NCBI RefSeq assembly: GCF_963678635.1
Contig: NC_087062.1
Span: 34,684,052-34,748,051 of the forward strand
From: Symsagittifera roscoffensis
Lineage: Eukaryota; Xenacoelomorpha; Acoela; Convolutidae
Direction: 5' to 3'
DNA: 64,000 bases
A program made the position numbers and the translations under genes. Positions 10,837-21,607 of the stretch are shown piece after piece. A model generated the notes under the pieces. The model was not told where the DNA came from. It worked only from the letters and a program-made list of their open reading frames with translations, and made no database searches. Each line of letters starts with the position of its first letter. Positions within the stretch are counted from its first letter, which is position 1.

Positions 10837-11484
10837 TTGGGACAGTGTAAAGTGTCCCAACACTTGAATGGCGAAGTCCTGGGACAGAACCAAGAAGTCT
10901 TGGGACAGTTCAGAAAAGTCTTGGGACAGTACCAAGAAGTCTTGGGACAGTACAGGAAAGTCTTGGGAAAGTACCGAAGAGTCTTGGGACAATACAGAAA
11001 AGTCTTGGGACAGAACCAGGAAGTCTTGGGACAGTGCAGAAAAGTCTTGGGAAGTACCAGGAAGTCCTGGGACAGTACAGGAAAGTCTTGGGACAGTACA
11101 GAAAAGTCTTGGGACAGTACAGAAAAGTCTTGGGACAGTACCAAGAAGACTTGGGACAGTGCGGGAAAGTCTTGGGACAGTACTGAAAAGTCTTGGGACA
11201 GTACAGAAAAGTCTTGGGACAGTACAGAAAAGTCTTGGGACAGTACCGAAAAGTCTCGGGACAGTACAGAAAAGTCTTGGGAAAGTACGAAGAAGTCTCG
11301 GAAGAGTACGAAGAAGCCTTGGGATAGTACTCAGAGGTCTTGGGACAGTGCGAAGTGTCCCAACATTAGAGCGAAAAGGTGAGGTAGCCCAACACTCTTG
11401 GGACAAAGGCGAGGTAGTCTTGGGACAAGGCGAGGTAGCCCAACACTTGAGTGATAGGTCTTGGGACAGTGTGAAATATCCCAA
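10837..11484 (+). repeat. 21-bp minisatellite bracketed by hairpins of its core motif
   Basis: About 25 copies of a 21-bp unit with core TCTTGGGACAGTAC fill this stretch. Because 21 is divisible by three and the unit has no stop, the array stays open in two plus-strand frames (10837-11382, 10868-11491) and in minus-strand frames. It translates as heptads such as KSWDSTE on the plus strand, so open length is no evidence of coding. At the left edge (10837-10860), near the right edge (11340-11363) and at the far end (11461-11484) the core TTGGGACA is followed after 8 bases by its inverted complement TGTCCCAA (one mismatch in the last). These form ready-made stem-loops. Confidence 0.9.
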
Positions 11485-11682
11485 CATTTAAGTAAGAGTA
11501 CAAAGGACCGGTCAGAATGATTAAATCACAAAAAATCCGCTCTATTTAGATCACGAATTGAAAGATTTTTATTAAGAGAATTAGGAATTTTTTTTAGAAT
11601 TTTTATTCTTAGAATTTTTATCCTTAGAATAGAATTTTGTAAATATTAATATTGTAAATAGAGAAAACTGTAAGTAAGAATC

Positions 11683-13392
11683 ATGAGGCAAAGTAGGGTA
11701 CCGATAGCAGAAAAAAGAGTTCTAGAGTCAAAGACAAATCATAACTCGTCGCAACTGAAAGCAATGCCATCGGACCAAAAAGTAATGAGAAAGAACTTTT
11801 CAGTGAGCATGGTCAACACAAGAAGCGCAAAGGAGAGCAAGACGAAAGTAAGCGCTAAGGAGGGACGAACGGTACCTGCTATAGAAATTGATCTTGAGAC
11901 ACCAGATCAGAGTGTTGATGGGGTGGAAAGGGATACAACGGAGTCAAAACCGATGCCGAATGTGGAAGAACGAGAAAAGAAGACGATAGAGTTCTCGCCG
12001 ATTGACATTGTAGATGATACAACAAGCAACACGACACGCCGGTAACGATAAAGGATGACTCTCAAACGAAAAGAGGGTCGTTCACAGAGAAGATCGCAAT
12101 GATGGTCGGAATGAAACCAAGAGAGAAGGAGGAAATGTAACAACGAACGAGAAAGGCAAGACGTTTGGCACGGTTTCTGCAGTAAGAACAGAGTACAATC
12201 GAGATGATGATCAGGTCGAACTTGTAGCAACAGCTAGCCATGAAGCAACAGTTAAAAATGGGCAACAGCTAACCAAGAGAAAACAACTTTTCTTGAACTG
12301 GGCGACTTGATGGCGAAGTTGGAACAAATCGACAAAAAACTGAAATGCAGTGACGAGGATCGACAAATGCTAAAAAAGGAATTACGATACAAAAAGAACG
12401 AGAGCCTGGACAATTGCTTCAAACTGGCAAAGGAACCTGAAGAGAGGCTACAGCAAATGTCAGACAAGGTAGAGGCTACCGACAAGGAGAGAGAGAAAAA
12501 TATCAAAAAAGACATGCAAGAAATGAAGCAACGCAACGGCACGACACTGTGAACAGTAAGTTAGGGAGTCTGGAGATGAGAAAAGACACAATGAGCAGAG
12601 ACCAGGCTGAGAGTTCATGTGCCATACAGTCCAAACTGGGTGCCATCGTGAGAATCTCTACATCACATGACAAGCTGGTAACAGATCGAACGCAAGGCAA
12701 CAGATTCGATTTCGTGGAATCACAACGGAACAAGCGGTAGTCCACACCATTACCGTTACCCCGGGGTGCAGCGAGCATAGGAACAGGGGGGGGCAAAGAC
12801 AATTATGAAGAGTGGAACCTCAAATACGATAAATGTCCCAGGGGATTCCACAACAATATGGGACCCGATGCCATGACGTGGGCTAGCACCTGGGAAATGA
12901 TGAATAGGACATTGGAAGCGTTCGCTACAAGAAACACTGACTCGAGTGAAAAAGGAGGTGGCAAAACCAGGATAACCTTCAAGAAGCCAAAAGAATTTAA
13001 GGACGACTCAGATGGATGCATCGACACATCGGTAGAAGTCATGAGACTACATTTGGAACAAGACAACTTGAATGACGAGAGACAGGCCAGCACAGCGATA
13101 CTCAGCAACTTAGAAGGAAGGCACGGCGTTAAAATGTGTAGTTTCAAAGAAGGAAGAGGAACGTGATACTGCAGACAAAATCTTCGAGATATTGTTGAAC
13201 CGATTCGGATCAGGAATGAAGGGTCACCAAGCTATGATGAGATTCGAAAAGAGAAGACAGAGGGACGATGAATCAATCGATCGGTTCCTGGATGATCTTG
13301 AGAGCCTGAGAAGAAGGAGTGATCCTGAAGAATTAACAGACAGAAGGAACTTCAGCATCGCCTCGAAATTTATCGATGGGGTTAAAAAGTGA
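11683..13392 (+). pseudogene. gag: gag, N-terminal and capsid part, broken
   Basis: Five consecutive open fragments (11683-12045, 12307-12552, 12549-12740, 12858-13166, 13192-13392) read as one decayed gag precursor interrupted by stops and frameshifts. The first is a basic, polar N-terminal region. The 12307-12740 fragments are rich in K, E, Q and D with helix-forming spacing (for example LEQIDKKLKC) and probably form a coiled coil. The 12858-13392 part carries a segment resembling a retroelement capsid region (FKKPKEFK, then a helix with RFEKRRQRDDESIDRFLDDL, the kind of motif seen in Ty3/gypsy gag capsids). Assignment as gag rests on its position before the zinc-knuckle ORF and this motif. 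The structural protein would assemble the cytoplasmic particle. Confidence 0.65.
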
Positions 13393-13461
13393 CGACTTGA
13401 GAACAATGTTGGTAACGTATTATACACTGTCGAAAGATATAATGCAACGACTCCGGAAGAG

Positions 13462-14205
13462 ATGAGGCAAAAATCAAGGGAGTACATGTTGATGAAACCA
13501 AAGAAAAGCTTGTACCCAGAGAATAGGAACATGATAGGGGGGAGTCAACCACAGAGGTCGTCATGGTACAAGCCTAAAGATGATATGTACAAACGCAGGT
13601 CATGCGCAAATTGCGGATCAGCGGATCATCACGTGGCGGATTGCACAACGTACAAGCAAGGCATGAAGAGTCTGGGATATGCGCCGGATGAGGAAGATAT
13701 GAGCCAGACGGAGAAACATGAGTTCTACAGCGGCCTGATCATCAAGATAGGTGCGAGATGCTTTTTCTGCCATCAAGAGGGCCACTTCAGGATGGACTGT
13801 CCGTTGTTTTGGGAAGCAGTGAAGAACCAAAGTCACCCCAAACACAAGCTAGCGCTGGCGGCGGTACAGAACACAAGGAACAGGCAATCCGAGTTTGACA
13901 CAAAAAACTCGGAGGCACCGAGTGCGGAACTACCGACAAAAACAGTGAAGGCTGTAGCGCAAGTCAAGAATGCCATAGGAGCCAAGATCAGGAAATCTCT
14001 AAAAATAAACTATGAGAAAGCAGCGGCGGACGCTCTCAACAAAGTGAAACAAGACCTAGCAACGAAAGAGATCGAGCAACGACTAAAACAGGAGATCGAA
14101 AGGCAGAAATTAAACGAAACATTGAGTAGATCCGTGCCAATGCCAGAAGCAGAAGTGGGAGCGGCAAAGAATGGAAATTGCAACACTCTAAAAATGGTGA
14201 CTTGA
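13462..14205 (+). pseudogene. gag: gag nucleocapsid region with two CCHC zinc knuckles
   Basis: A 247-codon open frame. Two knuckles of the form CX2CX4HX4C are present: CANCGSADHHVADC and CFFCHQEGHFRMDC, about 50 residues apart. They bind the element's RNA during packaging. A lysine/glutamate-rich helical tail follows. The frame ends at a TGA (14203-14205), and the same frame reopens directly into the protease/RT ORF, so gag and pol are collinear here and separated by one stop. That stop may be a decayed tryptophan codon or a readthrough site. Capsid sequences precede it in other frames. Confidence 0.85.
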
Positions 14206-14241
14206 AAGCCATTCGGCATAACAAAAATCGGAGCCAGTATA

Positions 14242-15849
14242 ATGTCGATAATCACTGCGGGCGGCCACGAAGTAACGAGAAACCTGAGTGAACCAAGCGA
14301 TCAGACGACAATGCAGATTGATGTGTATGCAGATTACTTAAGTGCAATAAGTCCGCAGACAACTTCTAGAGCCTTGAGGGCACTACTCACAAGAGGTGGT
14401 AGCAAGTCAGTCCGCGTCAAGAATAGGTACACGGAAGCCTATGGTCCACATGAGGTGATGTTAAATATAGATGGAATAAAGATCTACACGAAGACTATGA
14501 TAACATGTGACGAAGACCTAGCCGGACAGATCTATGTGGGCAGGGAAGAACTGAAAGTGAGATCGATTGGACAGTGTGCCATGTTGGAAGAGGATGCAAA
14601 GCATATCGGTACAGACGCGGACGTATCGGCACACGTGCTTGACACAAATGGCAAGAGGACTCAATTACGCGGGTTACTGGACACGGGAGCGGTTTTGAGC
14701 GTTATACCAATCGAAACTTGGGAGCGAATGGGCTTCAACAAAGACGATTTGATAGACTCCAGAATTCGGCAATCAGCTGCAATTAAAGGGGCACTGCGGG
14801 TACTAGGCAGGACACCAATAATAGCCCTAAACTTGGGTGAACGCAAACTGTGGATGAGCTTCCTTGTGGTGGAAAACCTAGATGAGTCTGACCAATTCAT
14901 TTTAGGCAGGGACTTCATCAGAAATTTCGACGTAACAATTGATCTAAACAATGCCATGTTCAGGATTCGGAATCCGGAAAGGAAGTACGTATTTAAACCG
15001 GTAAATTTAATCATGGCAAATGAAAATGAAGCACCGGTATTCTTGAGTAGGAGGGTGAGGCTGAAAGCAATCGAAGCGGCAATTGTAAGCTTGCGAATGA
15101 AAAATTATAATGAACTAAGTGACGACGAGCAGGTATGCATAGTCCCAAATCCAAATAGTCAGAGTGCTGCTGTTTTAGGAAGATCCTTCTCGATAACCAA
15201 GAGCGGTCTCTGCGTCAGTGTCTTGTTGAATACTCTTGATATACCCATCACAATCCAGAGGGGAAGGAAACTGGGATACGCTTCACCTCTGAAAACTCGA
15301 TGTGAAATAACTGAAAATGTAAAAGAGAATAAAGATCTTGATTGTCCCAATCATAGGGACAAGATTTGTATCTTGAGACGATTGAAGAAAATAAAAGGTT
15401 CATCATGTCTTGTAAAATCACTTAAGTCAGAGACAGACGATGGACTTTCGAGCTGTTCGAATTTCCCGGAAAGACCCACACTAAGGGAAATGGAAATGGA
15501 TAAACCGATTCTACCTGAAATAGAACACTTGAGGGGCAAGGTAACGGATGAACAGCTCGAAGCCATCAAGGACGTACTAGAGCGCAATGAGGACGTTTTT
15601 TCGAAACATAAGGCAGACATTGGATGTTGTAATTTTGTTGAACATGAAATAGAGCTTGAAGAGTCGGCGGTGCCGCACAGGGAGGGGGCGAGGCGTATGA
15701 CCCCACTCACATCGGATGCATGTAGAAAAGAGATAGAGACCTTACTAGAGTATGATATGATAGAACCATCCAACTCACCGTGGGCGTGTGGAGTGGTGAT
15801 GGCTAAGAAGAAACGCGACCAATTGAGGTTTTGTTGTGACTTTCGATAA
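14242..15849 (+). pseudogene. pol: pol: aspartic protease and start of reverse transcriptase
   Basis: The longest open pol fragment (535 codons, ATG at 14242). The retropepsin active site DTGA lies at about residues 146-149 (LLDTGAVLSVIP), followed after about 80 residues by the ILGRDF motif typical of retroelement proteases. The last 100 residues are the N-terminal RT fingers: a segment with PHREGARRMTP, then MIEPSNSPWACGVVMAKKK and LRFCCDFR. A TAA at 15847-15849 stops the frame exactly where RT normally continues, and the same frame resumes as RT afterwards, so this is a nonsense lesion. The protease cleaves the polyprotein and RT copies the RNA into DNA. The middle region has no domain I can name. 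Confidence 0.9.
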
Positions 15850-16329
15850 CTGAACTCCCTCACGGTGAAGGAGGCCTATCCCATACCTAGGATTGATGAG
15901 AGCCTCTCAAAGTTAGGGGACGGAAAATTTTTTACGACTCTTGATTAAGGATCAGCTTTTTGGCAGGTTCCACTGAGGAAGCAAGACAGGGATAAAACAT
16001 GGTTTGCCTGCGAGCTGGGGCTGTTTCAATGGAAGAGGATGCCTTTTGGACTTTGCAACGCCATGCCTACGTTTCAACGATTGATGGCACACGCAATGAT
16101 TTAAGTAACGAAGAAATGCGGCAACCTGGTAATGCGCTACGTGGATGACGTGGTAATTGCAACACCGACACTCGAGGACCACATCGAGCGACTAGACGAA
16201 GTGTTCGCCTGCATGAAGAGACCGGGACTAAAATGCAAGCCATCAAAGTGCGAAATACTCCAGGACTTGATTATATACCTGGGAGGATGGTGGACAGACA
16301 CGGCATCAGACCAGACCCAGATGCAGTAG
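15850..16329 (+). pseudogene. pol: pol: reverse transcriptase palm, with in-frame stops
   Basis: In the same frame as the preceding fragment, this encodes the RT core: KEAYPIPRIDESL, then a FFTTLD block, then WQVPL and FQWKRMPFGLCNAMPTFQRL, and the catalytic YVDDVVIAT at about 16138-16164. Further in-frame TAA codons lie at 15946-15948 and 16102-16104. Near 16270 the reading frame shifts from frame 1 to frame 3, where RT thumb and RNase H continue. The catalytic YVDD is preserved although the gene as a whole is dead. Confidence 0.9.
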
Positions 16330-17330
16330 AAGCAGTTCTGACCTCGAAATCGCCAAAAACGGAACATCAACTGATGTGCTTCTTGGGTTTTGCGAACTAT
16401 TACAGGGAGTTCATGAGGCACAAGGGCAAGAAATTCACGTGGAACAATGCGGCATTCCAGAGAATAAAGAAGGAGTTGTGTGAAGCACCGGTGCTTGGGA
16501 TGCCAACGGAAAAAGTAATGTACATGCTGGACACGGATGCATCGGTAGTAGCGATTTCTGACATTCTCCATCAAGAGCAGGAATGAAATGGGAAGACAGT
16601 CTTGAGACCAATAGCATACGGGTGTAAAGTCTTGAGTGATGCGGAGATGAAGTACGGGGCGCCCAAAGCAGAGATGCTCGCAGTGGTTAACTTTGTCGAA
16701 AAATACAGGGCATATCTAGGTAGTGAGCCGTTTAAGGTACGAGTCGACAGCAGGGCACTCAGCTGGTTGAAAACGTACTCAATTGATCAGAGCTACATAG
16801 GGAGATGAATTGTTAGCCTGGATGGATACAACAAGATAATTGAGCATAGGAAGAGAGTCAAACATCAAAATGCCAATAGCTTGAGTAAGAAGACGGATTT
16901 CTACGAGAGACAGGATCAGAGGGAGGCAGATAGGCCAGAAATCAAAGATGGCTTCTCCTTCATGGATAAGGAAACGTATGAAAGTCTTCCACTCACGAGA
17001 TGGCTCGACAAGTCTGGCAAACCCATAGAAGATCGCCCCGATTTACCAAAGGAAATTCCAGAGAAAACAATCTTGAAAAAGACCCAAGGGATGCCAATGG
17101 AGAGAATGCTCAAGTCTAAAATTGTGAAGGAGACACTCAAGGCAAACGGCTATGATCTCAACCAAGTAGAAACGGGAAGAGCAGGGATAGATGGAGACTT
17201 GAGGAGATTACTCGATAAACTGGCAGACGATAAACCCGTCGTAAAAGAAAAGGGTGAAGAGGAACCAGAGGTCACGATATTGAGAAGGAATGAGGCGGAT
17301 GGTGGCGAGGACTCCTCGAAAGAAAGGTAA
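16233..17330 (+). pseudogene. pol: pol: RT connection, RNase H and linker
   Basis: Three collinear frame-3 fragments (16233-16586, 16602-16808, 16881-17330) separated by single stops. The first ends the RT with FLGFANYYREFM and opens the RNase H-like domain with MLDTDASVVAISDILHQ, the first catalytic aspartate region. The second carries RPIAYGCKVLSDAEMKYGA, KAEMLAVV and FKVRVDSRALSWL, all standard in Ty3/gypsy RNase H. The third starts with HQNANSLSK, the conserved end of the domain, and then becomes a charged linker toward integrase that I do not recognise. RNase H removes the RNA template during reverse transcription. Confidence 0.88.
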
Positions 17331-18090
17331 CCTGATGGAAAAGAAGTCGTGCAGTCATTGGTTAAGAGGATCCCTGAGGACATACTTGAGCGGAATATGA
17401 TTAGGAAGAAGAAGGTGGCATTCAAGGAGGAGGCTGAACACCTCGGACTGAGTCAAGAGTCCGGGGAGTGGAACAATGCAGAGGAAGATGCTGAAGAAGA
17501 AATTTTGTCCGGGGAGTGTGAAGAATAGTATGAAGACTCAGAGAAGAGTAGCGATGACCAAGATAATCTACAAATAATATTGGTGGAAGAGTAGATGAGG
17601 CACCGTGACAGGGAACTACAGACGGATCCATCCTCAGGAACGTACAATTTGGACCCGCAGGAGGTGCACGGAGGTTAAGAACTTGAGAAAATTGCAGTAT
17701 CAAGGAAACCGTTCAGGGAGCTGTCATGCAACTCGAATTTCAAAACAATTCTGGTGCCAGAAGATGACAGGAAGGTCTTGAGGAGGATAGTGTGCGTCAA
17801 ACTGAAAGATGACATCCACAGTCCCGGAGAAATGAACGGTCAAATAATGGCACTGAAGGAACACGTCAAAGCGAGATATAGGCTGTCGGATCTGATCCGA
17901 GCCCAAACGAATGACAAGATGACAAGCAACCTCTCCAAATGGATCCGGACGGGAGCCAAGGAGAAAAGAACCTGGAAGAAGACAGCTACACGATCTTGAG
18001 CCAGTTCTACAAAGAGAGGAAAGATGGGATGGTGGCATGCAGGAGAAAGGATGAGAAGAAGATACTACACAAGCATAACCTATACCACAG
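17331..18090 (+). pseudogene. pol: pol: degraded linker between RNase H and integrase
   Basis: The frame continues in short pieces with several stops (for example near 17526, 17592 and 17677), then as an 81-codon piece at 17754-17999 containing RKVLRRIVCVKLKDDIH and a stretch with LIRAQTNDKMTSNL. Position and orientation place it between RNase H and the zinc-binding head of integrase. A frameshift near 17990 is followed by an ILSQFYKERKD piece. No separate domain is recognised. Confidence 0.6.
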
Positions 18091-18152
18091 TTGTACCACA
18101 GTTACATCATACTACCACAGTTGTACATCATACTACCACAGTTGTACCAGAC
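18078..18152 (+). repeat. Short tandem repeat inside pol
   Basis: CCACAGTTGTAC recurs about three times with CATCATACTA spacers, a roughly 30-bp unit. It falls just before the integrase zinc-binding head and disrupts the reading frame there. It is probably a local slippage expansion after the element died. Confidence 0.7.
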
Positions 18153-19139
18153 GGAGGTGTTATTCAGATCGCACGATCAAATGGGGCATCAGGGGATAGA
18201 CAAAGTGCAACAGAGAATACTACACAGGTTTGATTGGCCGGGATTAAGAAAGGCCTGCGAGAGATGGGTGAACGCATGTCTGGCATGTCTACAGGTGAAA
18301 GACCCACGGAAGATGAAACTCCCACTCAAGTCCGTTGAGAGCTCGGAATTCAACGAGGTTGTGCAGTTAGACCATCAGAAGATCTGCATGACAGAGTCGG
18401 GGTACAACCAGATACTGGTCTTAATAGACCACTTTACTAAGTTGGCGGAAGCGGTGCCCTGTCAAACAGCCACAGCGGAGGAGACTTGTGACCACTTGAT
18501 AACACATTGGATATCACGATATGGTTGTCCGATGACATTTCAGTCGGACAACGGGAAAGCCTTCGTGTGGGTGACCTGACAAAAGAATTGATGAAGAGGT
18601 CACACATTGCTCAAGCGCACTCAACGACTTATCATCCTCAGACTAACAGGTTAGTGGAGAGACAGAACAGAACGTTGGTGAACAAGCTGAGGCTATATTG
18701 CTCGAGATACATGACAGACTGTGATAAATATCTGCCGCAAGTGGTAGGGGCGTACAATAGCACGCAGCACTCCACAACAGGAATCAGTCCCTTCATGATG
18801 TTAATGGGCAGGGAGAGAGCAATGCCCCTATCGTTCCTTTACCCAGAATTCAAAGGAAAAAAGAGGTCGCCTCAAACTTATGTGAAAGAAGCAATCAAGA
18901 GACAACAAAAACTAAACGAGCTCTGCAGGAGGAATACGACGCAAGCACAAATGAGGCAGCGAAAGAAATACAATGAGAAGATACTTACAGCGAAACCGTA
19001 TGCAGTGGGCCAATACGTCTGGGTGTTCCAAAGGGACAAAAAAACTACTCAAGAAATGGCGAGGACCAATCATGATCACGGAAGTACACCAGCAGGGACG
19101 GTTCTACCGCTTGAGTACGGGGCGAGCAGCGCATTATGA
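18091..19139 (+). pseudogene. pol: pol: integrase zinc head and catalytic core
   Basis: Two overlapping frames (18091-18579 in frame 1, 18507-19139 in frame 3) carry an integrase broken by a frameshift near 18570. The HHCC zinc head is seen as HDQMGHQGIDK followed by CERWVNACLACL. The catalytic triad is recognisable: the first Asp in VVQLDHQKI, the second in FQSDNGKAF, and Glu in LVERQNRTL. YNSTQHSTTGISPFMML follows, as usual. Integrase inserts the cDNA into the host genome. Triad residues are intact but the frame is not. Confidence 0.9.
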
Positions 19140-19896
19140 AAATCTGAAGCCTCATGTCCCATCTTCGGAGGACTGGTGCGTACCGAAGAATGTGGAGGGA
19201 CAAGAATACCTATTGGTAGAGTCAGCATGCGAAGTGAACGAAAAAGGGACCAGAGAAAAGAATGATGGCAACGAGGACGTGAGCATGGACGATAATGAAA
19301 AGATAGAAGCAGGCTCAAATGTGGATTTTTTTGCGGAAGAAGACTGGAATGACCCAGAGCAGGACGAGGTGCCAAAGAGGACGGAACCAGACTCACCGAT
19401 AACAGCAGGACCCAGGATTGGCAATCGCAAACGGACAGGCATGAGGTACAATAGGTACGGGGATGACTTCTTGCTTGACAAGATACAGCCTGACGAAATA
19501 AGCGAAGAGTTACTGAGTGTGGGCGAACTGTTGGCCGACGATGAATGGCAAATCATCAACGACAGCAAACACTACCCGCAGGAAGACTACTCCACACCAG
19601 AACAAGAAATAGAACTTGAGCAGAGCAGGATCGAAAGGAGGGAAAACACACACTTGGGGATACTAGAATGGATGCATGCTGTCAAGAGCAAAGGAGATGA
19701 AGAGCAAAGCATCCAGCAGGTCGACGTGTCAGCAGAAAAACACGTGAAAACGAAAGATCCCCTCTTCGGTTGGACAGCAACCAACAGGCCGCTCGAGATA
19801 CCGCCTGATAGTTTAGGCCTTGCATCATCGACGGGGACGTCGATAAATTTTTTTGTCCGGAGAGTGGGGGTAGGACTTACCCACACCAAAAATTGA
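18973..19896 (+). pseudogene. pol: pol: integrase C-terminus with GPY/F-like module and acidic tail
   Basis: After a second frameshift near 19040 the frame carries KLLKKWRGPIMITEVHQQG and FYRLSTGRAAHYENLKPH, matching the GPY/F module at the integrase C-terminus of many Ty3/gypsy elements. A long acidic tail of about 240 residues follows, rich in D and E, with repeated EDW and DPEQ-type patches. I do not recognise a chromodomain. The frame ends in TGA at 19894-19896. The next ORF's ATG begins on the last base of that stop (TGATG). Confidence 0.8.
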
Positions 19897-20467
19897 TGAT
19901 AAAGAAACTCAGAGAAGTGAGAGAGACCAGCGGGCTGGAACTGGATGAGAAAGAGGCTGAGCCTACCATAGGACGAAACTTCAAAACAAAATTTGAGATA
20001 CCCAATGAATACTCGGAGAACATCCTGATAATGGATAGCGACTTCATTTTGTCAGACAGGAATAGCGCGATCTGTTTAACGGCGGACATGAGCTTCAAAT
20101 CGAGAATAGAGGCCGACTCAAGAGAGAATATAAGAACGTGGAGTTTCTATTTAGACAGTGACCGGGGTTGGGAGGATTGGCTGCGCTTCCCCTATCAGTT
20201 TCACAAGTCCCGGGTAAATACCTGTGCTTTCTGGCGACGAGGATCAATGAAAGGAATACAATAGATCCCGAGCACGTGATGTTGGCACTAACGAGGCTGA
20301 GAGACTTCATGGTCGAAAGATGGATAATGGAAGTCTTGATGCCGGTTTATTGCCCAAACAGGGGCAAGTTGAGCCCAAGGGAGTTATACGCCATCCTACA
20401 CGTGATCTTCGCAGAAACGGAGATAATGGTACATCTACACAAGAAATACTACTTGAGTATCGCCTGA
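19896..20467 (+). pseudogene. Unidentified retroelement ORF between pol and the 3' LTR (first)
   Basis: ATG at 19896 overlaps the upstream stop by one base. One frame runs to 20264. The protein-like sequence then continues in another frame from about 20190 to 20467, so one frameshift near 20200 splits a protein of about 190 residues. It contains ENILIMDSDFILSD, RTWSFYLDSDRGWEDWL, then CFLATRINERNTIDPEHVM and AILHVIFAETEIMVH. It has no signal peptide, membrane segment or zinc motif, so it does not look like an envelope protein. I do not recognise the family. Same-strand placement inside the LTRs suggests it belongs to the element. Confidence 0.55.
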
Positions 20468-20918
20468 ATTACGGGCGGACAATGGAGGTCTCGAGTTAGG
20501 TACATGGCCATCTCGAGTTAGGTACATAGGGGCACGAAGCAGGTAGATGGAGTTTAACGCAGTTGGCATGACAATTAAAATTTAGAGAGTTGACAGTGCT
20601 AAAACATGAAATGAATCTGCATGCTCTTAAAATTTACAATTGAACTGTTTTAGTAAAATAGATGATGGGATAATGTTTTAAAACACAATGATGGGGGGCT
20701 TAGGATAGGCACAGGACATCTTGGTCTAAAAACTGCATTTTATTTTCAGATTGATTTGCAAAATTGAGTTGAATACCTAGCCGCACTAATTCAAAAAGAA
20801 AAAGAAGATCTTGAACAAGTTCATGATCTGCAGCCTTTGAAGGAGACGTTTCTCAACTCTCAAGTTGGTTGGTTGGGTAATTCTCAAGTTGGTTGACACG
20901 TGAAATCATCTGAAGATT
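20468..20918 (+). other. Noncoding gap inside the retroelement
   Basis: The 450 bases between the two extra ORFs are AT-rich with no open frame. Two short direct repeats stand out: TCTCGAGTTAGGTACAT at about 20490 and 20513, and TTCTCAAGTTGGTTG-like copies at about 20853 and 20880. The latter lie just before the next ORF. Confidence 0.5.
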
Positions 20919-21607
20919 ATGACAATGGCAGATCGCTTTTGGAAATCTATGCCTGCAGCGCTCAAGAGACCTACGCTCGATGAACTATACAAACGCTTGA
21001 GGGATCTGGATTACACCCAAGTCGATGAGAGGATGGCGGTGATGTTGTATGCCATCCTACAGTTAGAGGCGCAGGGTGAATGCAGGGAATCAGCGACAGA
21101 AGCTGTTTTGATGGTTGGCTACACGACGGAGGGGATATCCAATCAAGAACAGACCAGATGGTTGTCCTGGAATGTGGATGGATGCGTGAGGGGATTCGAC
21201 TTGGCGAGGAATTCTGGCTTGAGCAACAACACAGACCACCAGCGGGGCTCGCGGCCCAATCCACGAGCAGGCCGTCGTCTATGATACGGTGGGCTCAACA
21301 GACAGAGGAGGCATACCCGGACCTCAGTAGCTTGAAGAGGGAACTAGAGAGGGCACAGAGGGAGAAAGATATAGCGAACCTTGACAGGGATAACGCGAAG
21401 CTTGAGAGGGACCAGGCAAACCTGGAGAGAGATCAGGCAATCCTCGAGAGGGATCAGGCGTGGCGTGATCTTAACATGATCATGGCAGCGTACCAGCATG
21501 AGCAGAGGGTCCGCGAGAACTGTGAGCAGCTGAAGTCGGAGATGGAGAAGCTTCAGAGAAGACAACAAGTGACTTCAGGAGTCATAATACCATCGGGAAG
21601 CCGATGA
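20919..21607 (+). pseudogene. Unidentified retroelement ORF with coiled coil (second extra ORF)
   Basis: Two overlapping frames (20919-21284 and 21080-21607) make one protein of about 220 residues split by a frameshift around 21170-21230. The N-terminal part includes RPTLDELYKRLRDLDYTQVDERM and MLYAILQLEAQGE. The C-terminal part is a long heptad-like stretch with a seven-residue repeat of the form LERDQAN/LERDQAI/LERDQAW, ending KSEMEKLQRRQQ, which predicts a coiled coil. There is no signal peptide or transmembrane helix. It may act in particle assembly or RNA binding, but that is speculation. Confidence 0.55.

Larger units (their letters stand above)
9240..11682 (+). other. Long retroelement leader region
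   Basis: The 2.4 kb between the candidate primer site and the first gag ORF has no convincing conserved protein. It holds G-runs (9428-9444, 10170-10248), a roughly 155-bp direct duplication at 9698-10010, and a 21-bp minisatellite with hairpin borders (10837-11484). The 120-codon ORF at 9651-10013 translates the duplication (GPLGD...GDQPS twice) and is open on both strands, so it is probably not a gene. Packaging, dimerisation or translation signals would be expected somewhere here, but none can be assigned by sequence alone. Confidence 0.6.

Noticed and set aside
19896-21607. Envelope gene of an endogenous retrovirus
   Set aside because: No signal peptide, transmembrane helix, or furin-like site is visible in either ORF.
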